From the NCBI GenBank assembly GCA_026168605.1, contig JAPFDX010000002.1, positions 1-64,000 on the forward strand: 64,000 bases of DNA, in the 5' to 3' direction. Position numbers and translations under genes: made by a program. This DNA comes from Roseburia sp. Its GTDB lineage: Bacteria; Bacillota; Clostridia; Lachnospirales; Lachnospiraceae. Positions 7,922 through 16,435 of this stretch are shown one piece after another. The first letter of the stretch is position 1. Every line of letters begins with the position of its first letter. Below the pieces are notes generated by a model. The model was given only the letters and a program-made list of their open reading frames with translations, ran no database searches and was not told where the DNA came from.

Positions 7922-10204
7922 TTACTGACTGATCTCCATAAGTCCCAGAATATGCCGCTGGGCGATCACGACGTCCTTATTGGAAACGCCGCCGTCACGG
8001 CTTGTATTCGCAGCTTCCAGATAGCATCCACTCTGCTGTGTCATGCCTAAAATATGCCGCTGCAGCATTACCACGTCTATATTGGATATCTTTCCGTCAC
8101 CGTTGATATCGCCGTAAATGACAACCTCAAATTCTTTTGCGATCTGTCCATTCATGTAAACCGCCAGTCTGTTTCCGGTTCCCACGTTTCCGGTATTCTC
8201 TGTGCCATCCGCCTTCAAAAGCTTCACGGTACAATTCTGTCCCGTGATACCCGAAAGGAAGCCTGCGGCGGTCGTGCCCGGCGCCACCCCGGTCACGCGT
8301 TCTCCGACCGGATATGACGAAGTGATCGTCACTCCGTCCGCAATATTGATCGTGCCTCCCGTTGCCGGAGCCTGCTGTCTCACCACGTTGATCGTGTAGG
8401 TTCTCGAATCCCCGCTCTGTGAGATACACGTCACGTTGATCGTATTATTGCCATAATTTAATGAATAATTACCCGTACCCGAGACCTGTGAAGTCGCCGC
8501 CACTGGGGTCGCCCCGACCCGGATGGAGGTCACATCAGACCCCACCACAAGCGAATAGGAGGTCGTAGCACCGTGAAATCCCGGTGTCAGGCTGCATCCG
8601 TCCACGGTGAGGGAGGAAAGCCAGTTGTTTGGATTTCCCCTGTCCGCAAAGGTCACCGGGCTCTCCGGCATATTGTTGTATACCGGAATGCGGAACACGA
8701 ACGCCTGATTCTTGTCGGCATAGGCTTTCGCCATATTGCTGCCCTCGCTCATCGCTGCCTGCACATTGGTCATGTACTGGTGGGAAAACAGGCTGTTCTG
8801 GTATACCACATTGAATTTTTCAAAATAAATCGTGTTCTGTCCCTTTTTGACATAATTGTCAGCAACCACCGCAGAGCCGCCCGCAATCGATTTGTAGATC
8901 GAGTTCCATCCCTGCTGCTTCGCATAGGAAAGTCCGTTTACCGTCGCGGATGCAGAACTCGTCGTGTACGCACGTATATTAAAGTAGTTGTAATAGCCCG
9001 CGTAGCCGGAATAGTTTCCGGAGATCAGCGGGCTTGTCCCCTTTGCCCCCTGCTCCTGCTTACAGCGGGCTGCAAGATGATAGGGGCTGACGCTAAGCCC
9101 GCTTCCCGTCTCCACAAAGGTATCCGCATAGCTTCTCACCGCCCCGTCCGTATCGGTATAATTTCCCGCCATAAATGTGTTGGCAAGAATATTCCGGACG
9201 CCCGCGGCATTCTGGTAAGGCGCATATTCGAGCGTTTCAAACTGGAAAATATAAGTCTCATTCAAAAAATTGCGCGGATCCATGCAGTATGCGATGTATT
9301 CCGGCGACGCGCTCACCCAGCCCGCACCGTCAAATCCATACCATGTATTCGTCGCCCAGTCGTACGCCTTACTGTCCGTAGATTTTCTCGAGTCGTTCGC
9401 AGAGCTCTGGATCAGATTCTTGCTGACCTCGCTCTCCGCCGCGATCACCGTGTTCCAGTCAAGTCCGGTCTGCACCGGCACGAACTGCCAGTTCGGATAT
9501 TTCTGGTGCAGCGCCAGCAGTGAATTGCAGTAGCTTGCCGGAAAGCCTGCCGCCTGAAGTTCTGCCACATATGCGTCATCCGGCACGGGAGTCGTCTCCC
9601 CCTGCGAACCTCCGCCGTTTCCACCGCCGGAAGCCCCATTGTCAAGCGTCACATAATCCGCACAGACCCATCCGGCATAATTGCTGCCGCGAAGCGAAAA
9701 GCTGATATTGTACCAGTTCAATCCCTCACCCGCCGCCTCGCCGGAAACGGTCACACGCTGTCCTTTATAGATTTTGATCACAACCTGATAGGAAGTGCCC
9801 GCGCCGGAGCGGACATTCACGCCGACGTCCGTATTGGCGATCACCGCGTTTCCCTCCGCCGTCCCGGCAGAGTCTAGACGCACAAAATCGGAGCGCGTGT
9901 AACCCGTCTGTGTGACGCCCGAAACCGTCACCTGAAGCTGGTACCATGTGTATCCGTCCGATCCCGCCACCTCGTCTGTCACTGTCACAACCGCACCGGG
10001 ATTTAACGTGGTGATCTTCGCACCGTTCACCGGAGCCGAGCGCACCAGCACCGGACCGTCGATCACCGTCCCGCTCGTCGCCGTAAAGCCGTACGCCGTC
10101 TGCGCCGCTCCCGGCAAAAATGCACAAACCACTGCCAGCAGCACACCCACGGCAGTGATAAGCACCCATTTCATTTTCATTTCTTGATATCTCAGATCAT
10201 TCAT
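7922..10204 (-). CDS. Dockerin-bearing secreted glucosaminidase-like protein with SH3 domains
   Basis: 760 aa. An N-terminal hydrophobic signal (about 11-35) precedes two bacterial SH3 repeats (VRSAP... and VRSGAGTSY...), which usually bind wall peptides. The central domain resembles endo-beta-N-acetylglucosaminidases (LHQKYPNWQFVPV and GYYNYFNIRAY are typical of this group), and a cadherin-like sandwich follows. The last 65 residues form a type I dockerin: GDINGDGKISNIDVVMLQRH followed by a second NTSRDGGVSNKDVV repeat, both with EF-hand-like spacing. Start chosen at 10204 (GGAGG seven bases upstream). Likely role: peptidoglycan remodelling, held by the adjacent cohesin protein. Confidence 0.88.
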   Translation of the reverse strand: MNDLRYQEMKMKWVLITAVGVLLAVVCAFLPGAAQTAYGFTATSGTVIDGPVLVRSAPVNGAKITTLNPGAVVTVTDEVAGSDGYTWYQLQVTVSGVTQTGYTRSDFVRLDSAGTAEGNAVIANTDVGVNVRSGAGTSYQVVIKIYKGQRVTVSGEAAGEGLNWYNISFSLRGSNYAGWVCADYVTLDNGASGGGNGGGSQGETTPVPDDAYVAELQAAGFPASYCNSLLALHQKYPNWQFVPVQTGLDWNTVIAAESEVSKNLIQSSANDSRKSTDSKAYDWATNTWYGFDGAGWVSASPEYIAYCMDPRNFLNETYIFQFETLEYAPYQNAAGVRNILANTFMAGNYTDTDGAVRSYADTFVETGSGLSVSPYHLAARCKQEQGAKGTSPLISGNYSGYAGYYNYFNIRAYTTSSASATVNGLSYAKQQGWNSIYKSIAGGSAVVADNYVKKGQNTIYFEKFNVVYQNSLFSHQYMTNVQAAMSEGSNMAKAYADKNQAFVFRIPVYNNMPESPVTFADRGNPNNWLSSLTVDGCSLTPGFHGATTSYSLVVGSDVTSIRVGATPVAATSQVSGTGNYSLNYGNNTINVTCISQSGDSRTYTINVVRQQAPATGGTINIADGVTITSSYPVGERVTGVAPGTTAAGFLSGITGQNCTVKLLKADGTENTGNVGTGNRLAVYMNGQIAKEFEVVIYGDINGDGKISNIDVVMLQRHILGMTQQSGCYLEAANTSRDGGVSNKDVVIAQRHILGLMEISQ

Positions 10205-10246
10205 CCGGTTCCTCCACAAAAGCCAAAATCCCCCATAATCAGATTT

Positions 10247-10275
10247 ATTATATGGGAAGAACCCCCGTGCGTCAA
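10247..10275 (-). promoter_or_regulatory. Promoter of the dockerin-cohesin-clpC operon
   Basis: On the minus strand there is TTGACG (10270-10275), a 17-bp spacer and TATAAT (10247-10252), placed 43 bp before the dockerin gene start. Gaps to the next two genes are 30 and 32 bp, with no better promoter. No CtsR-type heptad direct repeat is seen here. Confidence 0.85.
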
Positions 10276-10311
10276 CCGGAATATCGTCCTTTTTGACAAT
10301 AAAACACATAT

Positions 10312-10533
10312 TTAGCTTCGTTTTACCCACATCGAACTGTTAAAAATTAACAAAATTCCCCAGAATATTCCTCCGAGCGCACAGCCGCCTCCTGCGACCA
10401 GCGCCGCGCTGCATTCCTGAAGGCTCACGCCAAGAAAAGCAGCCGCTCCTGCCACGACTCCAACCGCTCCTGTCACCGCGATCACGGCGCACAGCAAAAT
10501 CGTCTCCACATCCATTCTTTTTCCACGTCTCAT
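10312..10533 (-). CDS. Small two-helix membrane protein
   Basis: 73 aa, start MRRGKRMDVE with GGAGG eight bases upstream. Two hydrophobic segments (about 11-31 and 38-63, Ala/Gly/Val-rich) are joined by a short loop, and the protein ends with a short basic tail. There are no recognisable motifs. It follows the HAD phosphatase gene by 29 bp in the same direction and may be cotranscribed with it. Function not known. Confidence 0.65.
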   Translation of the reverse strand: MRRGKRMDVETILLCAVIAVTGAVGVVAGAAAFLGVSLQECSAALVAGGGCALGGIFWGILLIFNSSMWVKRS

Positions 10534-10562
10534 GCCATTATCCTCCGTTCTTAAGCCCACGT

Positions 10563-10922
10563 TTACTCTCTGCAAAAGTACCGTTCCCACTCCCTCTCAC
10601 CCATCCAGGGAAAGCAGGATCTGTCATCGATATAGACGTCTGCGGATATTTTCCGCGACTCCATCCCATAGGTCTTAAGAATCTCCGGAACGTTTGCGTT
10701 GACCGCGTCAAACCGGAGCCCAAACCGCCCGCACCACGCGACTGCTTCCTCCAGCGGCTCCCCGCATCTGCACGTCCAGAGAATGATCCGCTTCCCCTGC
10801 CCCTGAAGCCGCTTTAACAGCGCGATCAGCGGCAGATTCGGCAGTCCGATTTCGGGATAGCACTCACTGCAAAGCGTTCCGTCAAAGTCCACGGCGATAA
10901 TGTCAATATTTTTTTCTCTCAT
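10563..10922 (-). CDS. Small HAD-superfamily hydrolase
   Basis: 119 aa. The HAD motif I is DFDGTL near the N-terminus (the first Asp would be the phospho-acceptor). A Thr in RIILWTCR fits motif II, and YIDDRS near the end supplies the motif IV acid pair. There is no cap domain, which is why the protein is short; similar capless HADs occur in phages and Firmicutes. The second Met (MREKNID) was chosen because GGAGGG is seven bases upstream, whereas the first Met is too close to it. Substrate unknown. Confidence 0.85.
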   Translation of the reverse strand: MREKNIDIIAVDFDGTLCSECYPEIGLPNLPLIALLKRLQGQGKRIILWTCRCGEPLEEAVAWCGRFGLRFDAVNANVPEILKTYGMESRKISADVYIDDRSCFPWMGEREWERYFCRE

Positions 10923-10997
10923 CTTCATCCCTCCCGCCTGTTTCTATGGCAGGAGTATGGCATAGGATGTGTACAATAAACCGGACAGCGTGTATCC

Positions 10998-11921
10998 TTA
11001 CACCCCCTCCCCGTCAAATGCGGGAATAAAGCTCTCCTTTGCGGTCTCCCCCTCCTGGATAAAACCGCGTTCTATGCCGATCTCTATCGCATAGTCCACA
11101 ACCTCCTCATATTCCGCCTCCGTGACTCTGCGGTTTAGCTCCGGGTATTGTTCCAGTCCCGCAAGCGGCGTAAACTGGTTCATGATGCTGATATAGATCA
11201 GATCCCCGTAGGTCTCATGCAGGTAACGCAGCACCACCTTGGAATCCTCCTTCTGCCCCGGCAGCAGCAGATGGCGCACCATCGTGCCGCGCTGCAGCAG
11301 CCGCCCCGCCTCGATGGGATCTTCGTCTCCCGCCGCATCCGCTCCTGCAAAAACCGGCGCGCCGGTCTGGCGCACCATCTCCGCTACCGCCGCCTTTGCC
11401 ACCGCGCTGTAATCGGGCGCGTGGGAATATTTCGCACTGAGCGCCGTGTCCATATATTTAAAGTCGGGCAGATAGATATCGACCAGACCCTCCAGGCGGC
11501 GCAGCGTCTCCACCTTCTCGTAGCCTCCCGTATTGTAGACGACAGGGAGCACAAGTCCCTGCGCCTTTGCCGCTGCGAGTGCCGTGATGATCTGCGGCAC
11601 GAAGTGTCCCGGCGTCACCAGATTGATATTGTTCGCCCCCTTTTCCTGAAGCTCCAGAAATATCTCGGCGAGCCGCCCTGCACTGATCTCTCTCCCCGCC
11701 GTACCGTTTGCAATGTCGCGGTTCTGGCAGAACACGCAGTGCAGCGTACAGCCGCTGAAAAAGACGGTTCCCGAGCCCGCCGCACCGGAAATACACGGTT
11801 CCTCCCAGTAGTGCAGCGCCGCGCGGGCGACTTTTAATGTCTCTGTCTGTCCACAGAATCCACGCGCCCCGCTTTCCCTGTCCACAGCGCAGTTTCTCGG
11901 ACACAATCTACACTCTCTCAT
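10998..11921 (-). CDS. Radical SAM protein, PflX/pyruvate formate-lyase-activating-like
   Basis: 307 aa. An N-terminal Cys-rich knob (CRLCPRNC...GFCGQ) precedes the radical SAM core. The [4Fe-4S] site is CTLHCVFC, the CxxxCxxC signature. A glycine-rich SAM segment (NLVTPGHF) and a conserved Y-N-x-G-G-Y strand follow. The architecture matches the PflX-type uncharacterised Fe-S proteins rather than canonical PflA, and no glycyl-radical partner is nearby. AGGAGA sits nine bases before the ATG. Biological target unknown. Confidence 0.85.
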   Translation of the reverse strand: MRECRLCPRNCAVDRESGARGFCGQTETLKVARAALHYWEEPCISGAAGSGTVFFSGCTLHCVFCQNRDIANGTAGREISAGRLAEIFLELQEKGANNINLVTPGHFVPQIITALAAAKAQGLVLPVVYNTGGYEKVETLRRLEGLVDIYLPDFKYMDTALSAKYSHAPDYSAVAKAAVAEMVRQTGAPVFAGADAAGDEDPIEAGRLLQRGTMVRHLLLPGQKEDSKVVLRYLHETYGDLIYISIMNQFTPLAGLEQYPELNRRVTEAEYEEVVDYAIEIGIERGFIQEGETAKESFIPAFDGEGV

Positions 11922-11950
11922 TTCTATTTATCTCCTGACTGTATTTAAGC

Positions 11951-11979
11951 TTGCGAAACCCTGATTTTTTGGGTATGAT
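11951..11979 (+). promoter_or_regulatory. Promoter of the phosphofructokinase gene
   Basis: TTGCGA (11951-11956), a 17-bp spacer and TATGAT (11974-11979). It gives a leader of about 80 nt before the pfk ATG. Confidence 0.7.
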
Positions 11980-12065
11980 ATGTCTTGAATTACCAGTTTA
12001 CCATTATACCATTTTTTCTGGTGCTGGAAGAATTATTTTTTACATAAAAGTAAAGGAGTTCTGCT

Positions 12066-13307
12066 ATGAATTTAAAAAACTGTATGGTCGCACAGTCCGG
12101 CGGTCCTACCGTCGCAATCAATGCCAGCCTCGCGGGCGTCATCCGCGGCGTGTACGCATCGGCGGTATATGACACGGTCTACGGCTCATTAAACGGTATC
12201 ACCGGAATTTTAAACAATAAGCTCACCAACCTCACCGCGCTGATGGACGAGCACCCGGAATACCTCGACCGCCTTGCCACAACGCCCGCCATGTACCTTG
12301 GCTCATGCCGCTACAAGCTTCCCGACTATATGGATGACGATTCCCCCTATGTCTTTATTTTCAACCAGTTTGAAACGTACCATATCGAGGCATTTTTCTA
12401 TATCGGCGGCAATGATTCCATGGACACCGTCCTAAAGCTCTCCGAATACGCCAGGAAGATCGGCAGCAACGTCCGCATCATCGGTATCCCGAAAACGATC
12501 GACAACGATCTTTGCGAGACGGATCACACGCCGGGCTTTGGCTCCGCCGCCAAATATATCGCGTCCTCACTGCTCGAGATCGCGCACGACACCTTTATCT
12601 ATGCCGTGAAGAGCGTGACCATCGTGGAGATCATGGGACGTGACGCCGGATGGCTGACGGCTGCCGCCGCGCTTGCAAGAAATGAATATAACTCTGCGCC
12701 GCACCTGATCTATCTGCCGGAGGTTCCGTTTGACGCCGACGACTTCCTGTTGGACGTCAAGCGGCTGCTCTTCGAGCGCAACAACGTGATCATCGCTGTC
12801 TCCGAGGGTATCCGCGATGCGTCCGGCGCATATATCAGCGCCTCCGAGGGCACTGTGGACAATTTCGGTCACAGCCAGTTGAGCGGCGCGGGCAAAACGC
12901 TTGAATTTCTTATTAAGGAAAAACTCGGCGTCAAGGTGCGCTCCGTGGAGATCAACGTCCTTCAGCGCTGTGCCGCACACCTCGCATCCAGAACCGATCT
13001 GGAGGAGTCGATGGCGCTTGGCAAAAAAGCCGTCGCACTCTCCGAAGAAGGTGTAACGGCTTCTATGGTGACCATCAACCGCGTCTCCGACGCGCCTTAT
13101 CAGGTCGAATATGGCTATGCGCAGATCGCCCACATCGCAAATGAGGCGAAATCCGTGCCTGCCGAATGGATCGCCCCGTCCGGCAACGATGTAACACAGC
13201 CGCTCATCGACTACCTGGCGCCTCTGATCCAGGGCGAGTCAAAGGTAGCCTACGAAAACGGACTTCCGGTCTATATGGACGTCAGTCACTTGTCAGTACA
13301 TCAATAA
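12066..13307 (+). CDS. 6-phosphofructokinase, pyrophosphate-dependent type
   Basis: 413-aa glycolytic enzyme phosphorylating fructose 6-phosphate. The nucleotide loop is SGGPTVAINA at 11-20. The donor-selecting motif is GGNDS at 114-118 instead of the ATP-enzyme GGDGS, and the catalytic loop is PKTIDNDL instead of PGTIDND. Asp in place of the second Gly and Lys in place of Gly are the classic marks of PPi-dependent enzymes. Asn116 replaces the usual first Asp of the motif. A good AAAGGAG lies upstream. The 3' end overlaps the convergent esterase gene by 26 bp. PPi use is inferred from these residues. Confidence 0.9.
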   Translation: MNLKNCMVAQSGGPTVAINASLAGVIRGVYASAVYDTVYGSLNGITGILNNKLTNLTALMDEHPEYLDRLATTPAMYLGSCRYKLPDYMDDDSPYVFIFNQFETYHIEAFFYIGGNDSMDTVLKLSEYARKIGSNVRIIGIPKTIDNDLCETDHTPGFGSAAKYIASSLLEIAHDTFIYAVKSVTIVEIMGRDAGWLTAAAALARNEYNSAPHLIYLPEVPFDADDFLLDVKRLLFERNNVIIAVSEGIRDASGAYISASEGTVDNFGHSQLSGAGKTLEFLIKEKLGVKVRSVEINVLQRCAAHLASRTDLEESMALGKKAVALSEEGVTASMVTINRVSDAPYQVEYGYAQIAHIANEAKSVPAEWIAPSGNDVTQPLIDYLAPLIQGESKVAYENGLPVYMDVSHLSVHQ

Positions 13308-14208
13308 ATTTACCGATCTCGATCCACGCTCTTTTGGATTCCGGCAAAAGCTTTGCCGCCATCTGAAAGACGTGGAACATCCCTTCATAGATACTCAAGC
13401 GGACTTTTACCCCCTGCTCCCTTGCCTTGGCGGCGACGTCCACGGAATCTGACAGCAGCATTTCGTAGGAGCCGACCTGCAGGAGCATCGGGGGAAATTC
13501 CCTGAAATCCCCAAACAGCGGCGAAATATACGCGTTCACCGGATCGTTTTCCTGCACATAATCCCTGCTGTAGATCAGACTGTCCCTCGTCTTTCCAAAC
13601 AGAGGGTCGCGCTCATAGTTGGTGTCATACGATTCCCCGCCAGCCGTCAGGTCCGTCCACGGTGACATGGCGATGATCCCGCAGGGAAGCTGCCTGCCCC
13701 GGTCCTTCAGATAGTGGCACAGCCCCATCGCCAGACCACCGCCCGCCGAATCGCCCGCAAGAATGATCTGCTCGGAAAACCAGCCCTGCTCCAACAGCCA
13801 GTCATACGCGTCGCAGGCGTCAAGAAGTGCCGCCGGGTACGGATCCTCCGGAGCAACCCGGTAGTCGGGCGTAAGCACGCTCATCCCCCGGCTCACCTCA
13901 TTGTAAAGCCCCGCAAACATCCGGTACGCATTGCGCATACCGCCGACATAGCCGCCTCCGTGCAACTGCAGGATCACCTTGTCCGTTCTCGGCTCCTCCT
14001 TTGAGGAGAGCAGCTCCATCCGGTAATGTTCCCGCTCCACCGTCTCCATCAAAAAACAGTCCGGACATTTCCACGACGGCTCGCTCGTGCCGATATTTTT
14101 GCGCAGCTCGCCGCTCTTGATCTTTTTCCCGATCCGGTGGTCATCCGTCACATGGGCGATCAGTTCCCGTATCACACGCCCTCTGATACTCGTCTCATTT
14201 TCCCGCAT
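13282..14208 (-). CDS. Alpha/beta hydrolase, hormone-sensitive-lipase family esterase
   Basis: 308 aa. The oxyanion-hole motif is HGGGYVGG and the nucleophile elbow is GDSAGGG. The catalytic Asp and His are probably in the region from SYEMLLSDS to GMFHVF. No signal peptide is seen, so it is cytoplasmic and would act on small carboxylic esters. It is the last gene of a three-gene operon behind a condensation-fold acyltransferase and a zinc-ribbon membrane protein (23-bp gap). This context suggests making and trimming an acyl ester on a lipid or small metabolite. The substrate is not evident. Confidence 0.88.
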   Translation of the reverse strand: MRENETSIRGRVIRELIAHVTDDHRIGKKIKSGELRKNIGTSEPSWKCPDCFLMETVEREHYRMELLSSKEEPRTDKVILQLHGGGYVGGMRNAYRMFAGLYNEVSRGMSVLTPDYRVAPEDPYPAALLDACDAYDWLLEQGWFSEQIILAGDSAGGGLAMGLCHYLKDRGRQLPCGIIAMSPWTDLTAGGESYDTNYERDPLFGKTRDSLIYSRDYVQENDPVNAYISPLFGDFREFPPMLLQVGSYEMLLSDSVDVAAKAREQGVKVRLSIYEGMFHVFQMAAKLLPESKRAWIEIGKFIDVLTSD

Positions 14209-14231
14209 CTTGTTTCCTTTTCTCTCTTGTA

Positions 14232-14897
14232 TTACCTGATGTGAAATCTTCTCTTAAGCTCCGTGCGCGCCCGCCGGTCCCCGATAATCAGCGTGCCGAG
14301 GAACAGAAGCACCGACGCCGCAAAGGCAAGCTCTCCCAAAAACGGCGACGTCGCGATCCCGACCAGTGAAAACACCAGCGGCACAACGCTGCACAGGATC
14401 ATAAAAAGCTGCCACATAATGTAGCTCTGCCAGTTCCTCCGGTTGCAGAACATCAAAACCAGAATCCCGATATCGATGAATAAAATCGCCGCCGGAAGCG
14501 CGTAATTGACCGACCAGCCCCGATAACCGATGACAAAATCGGCTGCCACCGCGATCAGAACCGCGATCATCGTCAGGATGACGACCTTACCCCGGTAGCC
14601 GGATTTACCGAGGATCGCAAAGCGCAGCAACATATAGACATAGATAAATCCGAGCGCCGTGATCAGACTCCACCAGGTCTTCGCATCCGACACCACATTG
14701 ATGTATACAAGCAGCACCTCCAGAAGGATCGCCGCAAACAGATAGATCCGGCTGATAAGCATCAGTTTCCGCGCCATAATACGCACGTTCGGATACATAT
14801 TCTCAAGCTCCACGGTCTGCTCTAAGACAGAATTGCAGAGCGGACAGCGCTCCGTCTCGTCCAGTATCTCAATATTACATTTTCTGCATCTACTCAT
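14232..14897 (-). CDS. Zinc-ribbon membrane protein (DUF6320-like)
   Basis: 221 aa. An N-terminal zinc ribbon (CRKCNIEILDETERCPLC, two CxxC pairs) is followed by about six membrane helices and a basic C-terminus. I recall proteins of this shape, called DUF6320, next to alcohol-acetyltransferase-like genes in other Clostridia, and the same neighbours are present here. The start has GGGGAT upstream and lies 11 bp after the acyltransferase stop, so the two are very likely cotranscribed. Function not established. Confidence 0.8.
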   Translation of the reverse strand: MSRCRKCNIEILDETERCPLCNSVLEQTVELENMYPNVRIMARKLMLISRIYLFAAILLEVLLVYINVVSDAKTWWSLITALGFIYVYMLLRFAILGKSGYRGKVVILTMIAVLIAVAADFVIGYRGWSVNYALPAAILFIDIGILVLMFCNRRNWQSYIMWQLFMILCSVVPLVFSLVGIATSPFLGELAFAASVLLFLGTLIIGDRRARTELKRRFHIR

Positions 14898-14908
14898 ATG
14901 CCCATCCC

Positions 14909-16246
14909 CTATTTATAATTTACCCCGTTGCTCTCCACCTCGACGGGAATCCCATCTGCCGCCACCTTGCGGAAAAATCCGCGCTGCACGGAAGGATCCG
15001 CGAGGTCGTAGCTGAAGCTGAACACCAGTGTGCCCCCGTAGGAACAGATATTTCCCTTCAGGTGCTGCCCCTTTGACATCGCCAGAAAAGAGTGGAACTG
15101 CTCCACATAGGGGCGGTACTCCTCCGCCACGGAGATATTGCCGATATTGGTGATCGTCGTCGTGTTGGCGAGCGCCGAACTGCGGTAGACGTGACGCATC
15201 GCCATATTTTTCAGAAAAAGCGGCACGGCGCGGGCGATCAGAAGCTTCTCATTCGACACATTGTAGGAAAACACCTTCTCGAGATTCTCCCGGTTGATCT
15301 GGCTGCGCAGGCTTCCGCTGACTTCGCGAAGCACCTCCTCAAAGGTATAGACCTCTTTGACCGGATGAAACTCCGCCGACACCATGACAAAAAAATTCTT
15401 TGTCGTGATGGAGTCAAAAAACGGGCGCAGATTCACGGGAACTGCCACGCGGATCGGCTTGTCAGACGCCATTCCGTGCATACACTCGGTGTACACGCTC
15501 CACACATAGACCGACACCAGATATTCGTTGATCGTCACACCATAGGCACGGCAGACCTTTTTTAACTCCTCCACCGGCATATAGCCGTGCATCACGCCGA
15601 ACTCTCCCGCCGGAAGGCGCTCCCCCTTTAGCAGGTACGCCTTCTTTGTCTGATACCCCTTCTCGGAGCTTTTCTTATAATTTTTCAGGAAGCTGTCCTC
15701 ACGGTTTAAGGAGGTGCTGCTGTCCAGCGAATCGCCGACCTTTTCCTTTAATTCCGGATGTGCCAGACGCAGATACTGATAGGTCAGCTCCTTCAAAAAA
15801 TTGATGCCGCCCATCCCGTCCGTCAGCACATGGAATACCTCGAGGTTGATGCGGTATTTATAGTAGGTCACCCGGAACATATAGCTCTGGTTCTTGTTCT
15901 GGTGGATGAACCGGCACGGAAATGTGTGTTCCTCCCGCACACGGGGCGCAGGCTTGTTATTCTCCTCAAAATAATACCAGAAGATTCCTTGCCGCAGGCG
16001 GAGATTAAAGCCGTCAAACTTCGGCAGCACAATGTCTAACGCCTCCTGCAAAAGCTCTGGCTGTACCAGCTCGGACAACGTGACGCTGATGCGGTAGACG
16101 TTGCTCATGCTCTCCCCCGCGATCACCGGAAACAGATGCGCCGTGTTGTCAAGGCGCTCCCAGCGTATCTCCTTGTAGATCTGTCTTTCTTTTTTACTGG
16201 CTGCTGCCCCGGTCTCTACCGTGGCAGCCTCTTGCTTTTTCTTCAT
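14909..16246 (-). CDS. Condensation/alcohol-acetyltransferase-fold acyltransferase
   Basis: 445 aa. The motif HVLTDG in FHVLTDGMGG is the H-x-x-x-D-G catalytic signature of the BAHD/condensation/PapA superfamily, with His as general base. The C-terminal half has the matching second lobe. There are no carrier-protein or adenylation domains, so it is a stand-alone acyltransferase rather than an NRPS piece. An upstream GTG (16264) is in frame; the ATG at 16246 with GAGAGA upstream is preferred. It is first in an operon with the DUF6320-like protein and the esterase, and divergent from a GntR regulator. Acyl donor and acceptor are unknown. Confidence 0.82.
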   Translation of the reverse strand: MKKKQEAATVETGAAASKKERQIYKEIRWERLDNTAHLFPVIAGESMSNVYRISVTLSELVQPELLQEALDIVLPKFDGFNLRLRQGIFWYYFEENNKPAPRVREEHTFPCRFIHQNKNQSYMFRVTYYKYRINLEVFHVLTDGMGGINFLKELTYQYLRLAHPELKEKVGDSLDSSTSLNREDSFLKNYKKSSEKGYQTKKAYLLKGERLPAGEFGVMHGYMPVEELKKVCRAYGVTINEYLVSVYVWSVYTECMHGMASDKPIRVAVPVNLRPFFDSITTKNFFVMVSAEFHPVKEVYTFEEVLREVSGSLRSQINRENLEKVFSYNVSNEKLLIARAVPLFLKNMAMRHVYRSSALANTTTITNIGNISVAEEYRPYVEQFHSFLAMSKGQHLKGNICSYGGTLVFSFSYDLADPSVQRGFFRKVAADGIPVEVESNGVNYK

Positions 16247-16365
16247 ATAATCTCTCTTTTCCACACTGTTGCCGGAGAACCCTCCTGCCCTCCGGCGCTT
16301 CTCTTATTATAAGATAAGATATTTCAAATTACAATCTGTGCAGCAAATTTTCCTGTTCCGCGGTA

Positions 16366-16394
16366 TTGCATTTTGCCCCGCGCCATCATAAAAT
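16366..16394 (+). promoter_or_regulatory. Promoter of the GntR regulator
   Basis: TTGCAT (16366-16371), a 17-bp spacer and TAAAAT (16389-16394). Confidence 0.65.
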
Positions 16395-16401
16395 AGACTC
16401 G

Positions 16402-16418
16402 TGGTATTGGATATACCA
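16402..16418. promoter_or_regulatory. Candidate GntR operator
   Basis: TGGTAT (16402-16407) and ATACCA (16413-16418) form a dyad with a 5-bp centre, at the start site of the GntR promoter. FadR-subfamily sites commonly contain GGT/ACC halves, so this is a plausible autoregulatory site. Assignment is inference. Confidence 0.45.
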
Positions 16419-16435
16419 GAATAGGAGGTACCGGT

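Noticed and set aside
8573..9523. 316-aa plus-strand frame inside the dockerin gene
   Set aside because: Antisense shadow of a well-supported multidomain protein; Arg/His-rich with no domain.
14909..16246. Possible nonribosomal peptide synthetase fragment
   Set aside because: Only the H-x-x-x-D-G acyltransferase fold is present; there are no adenylation, carrier or thioesterase domains nearby.
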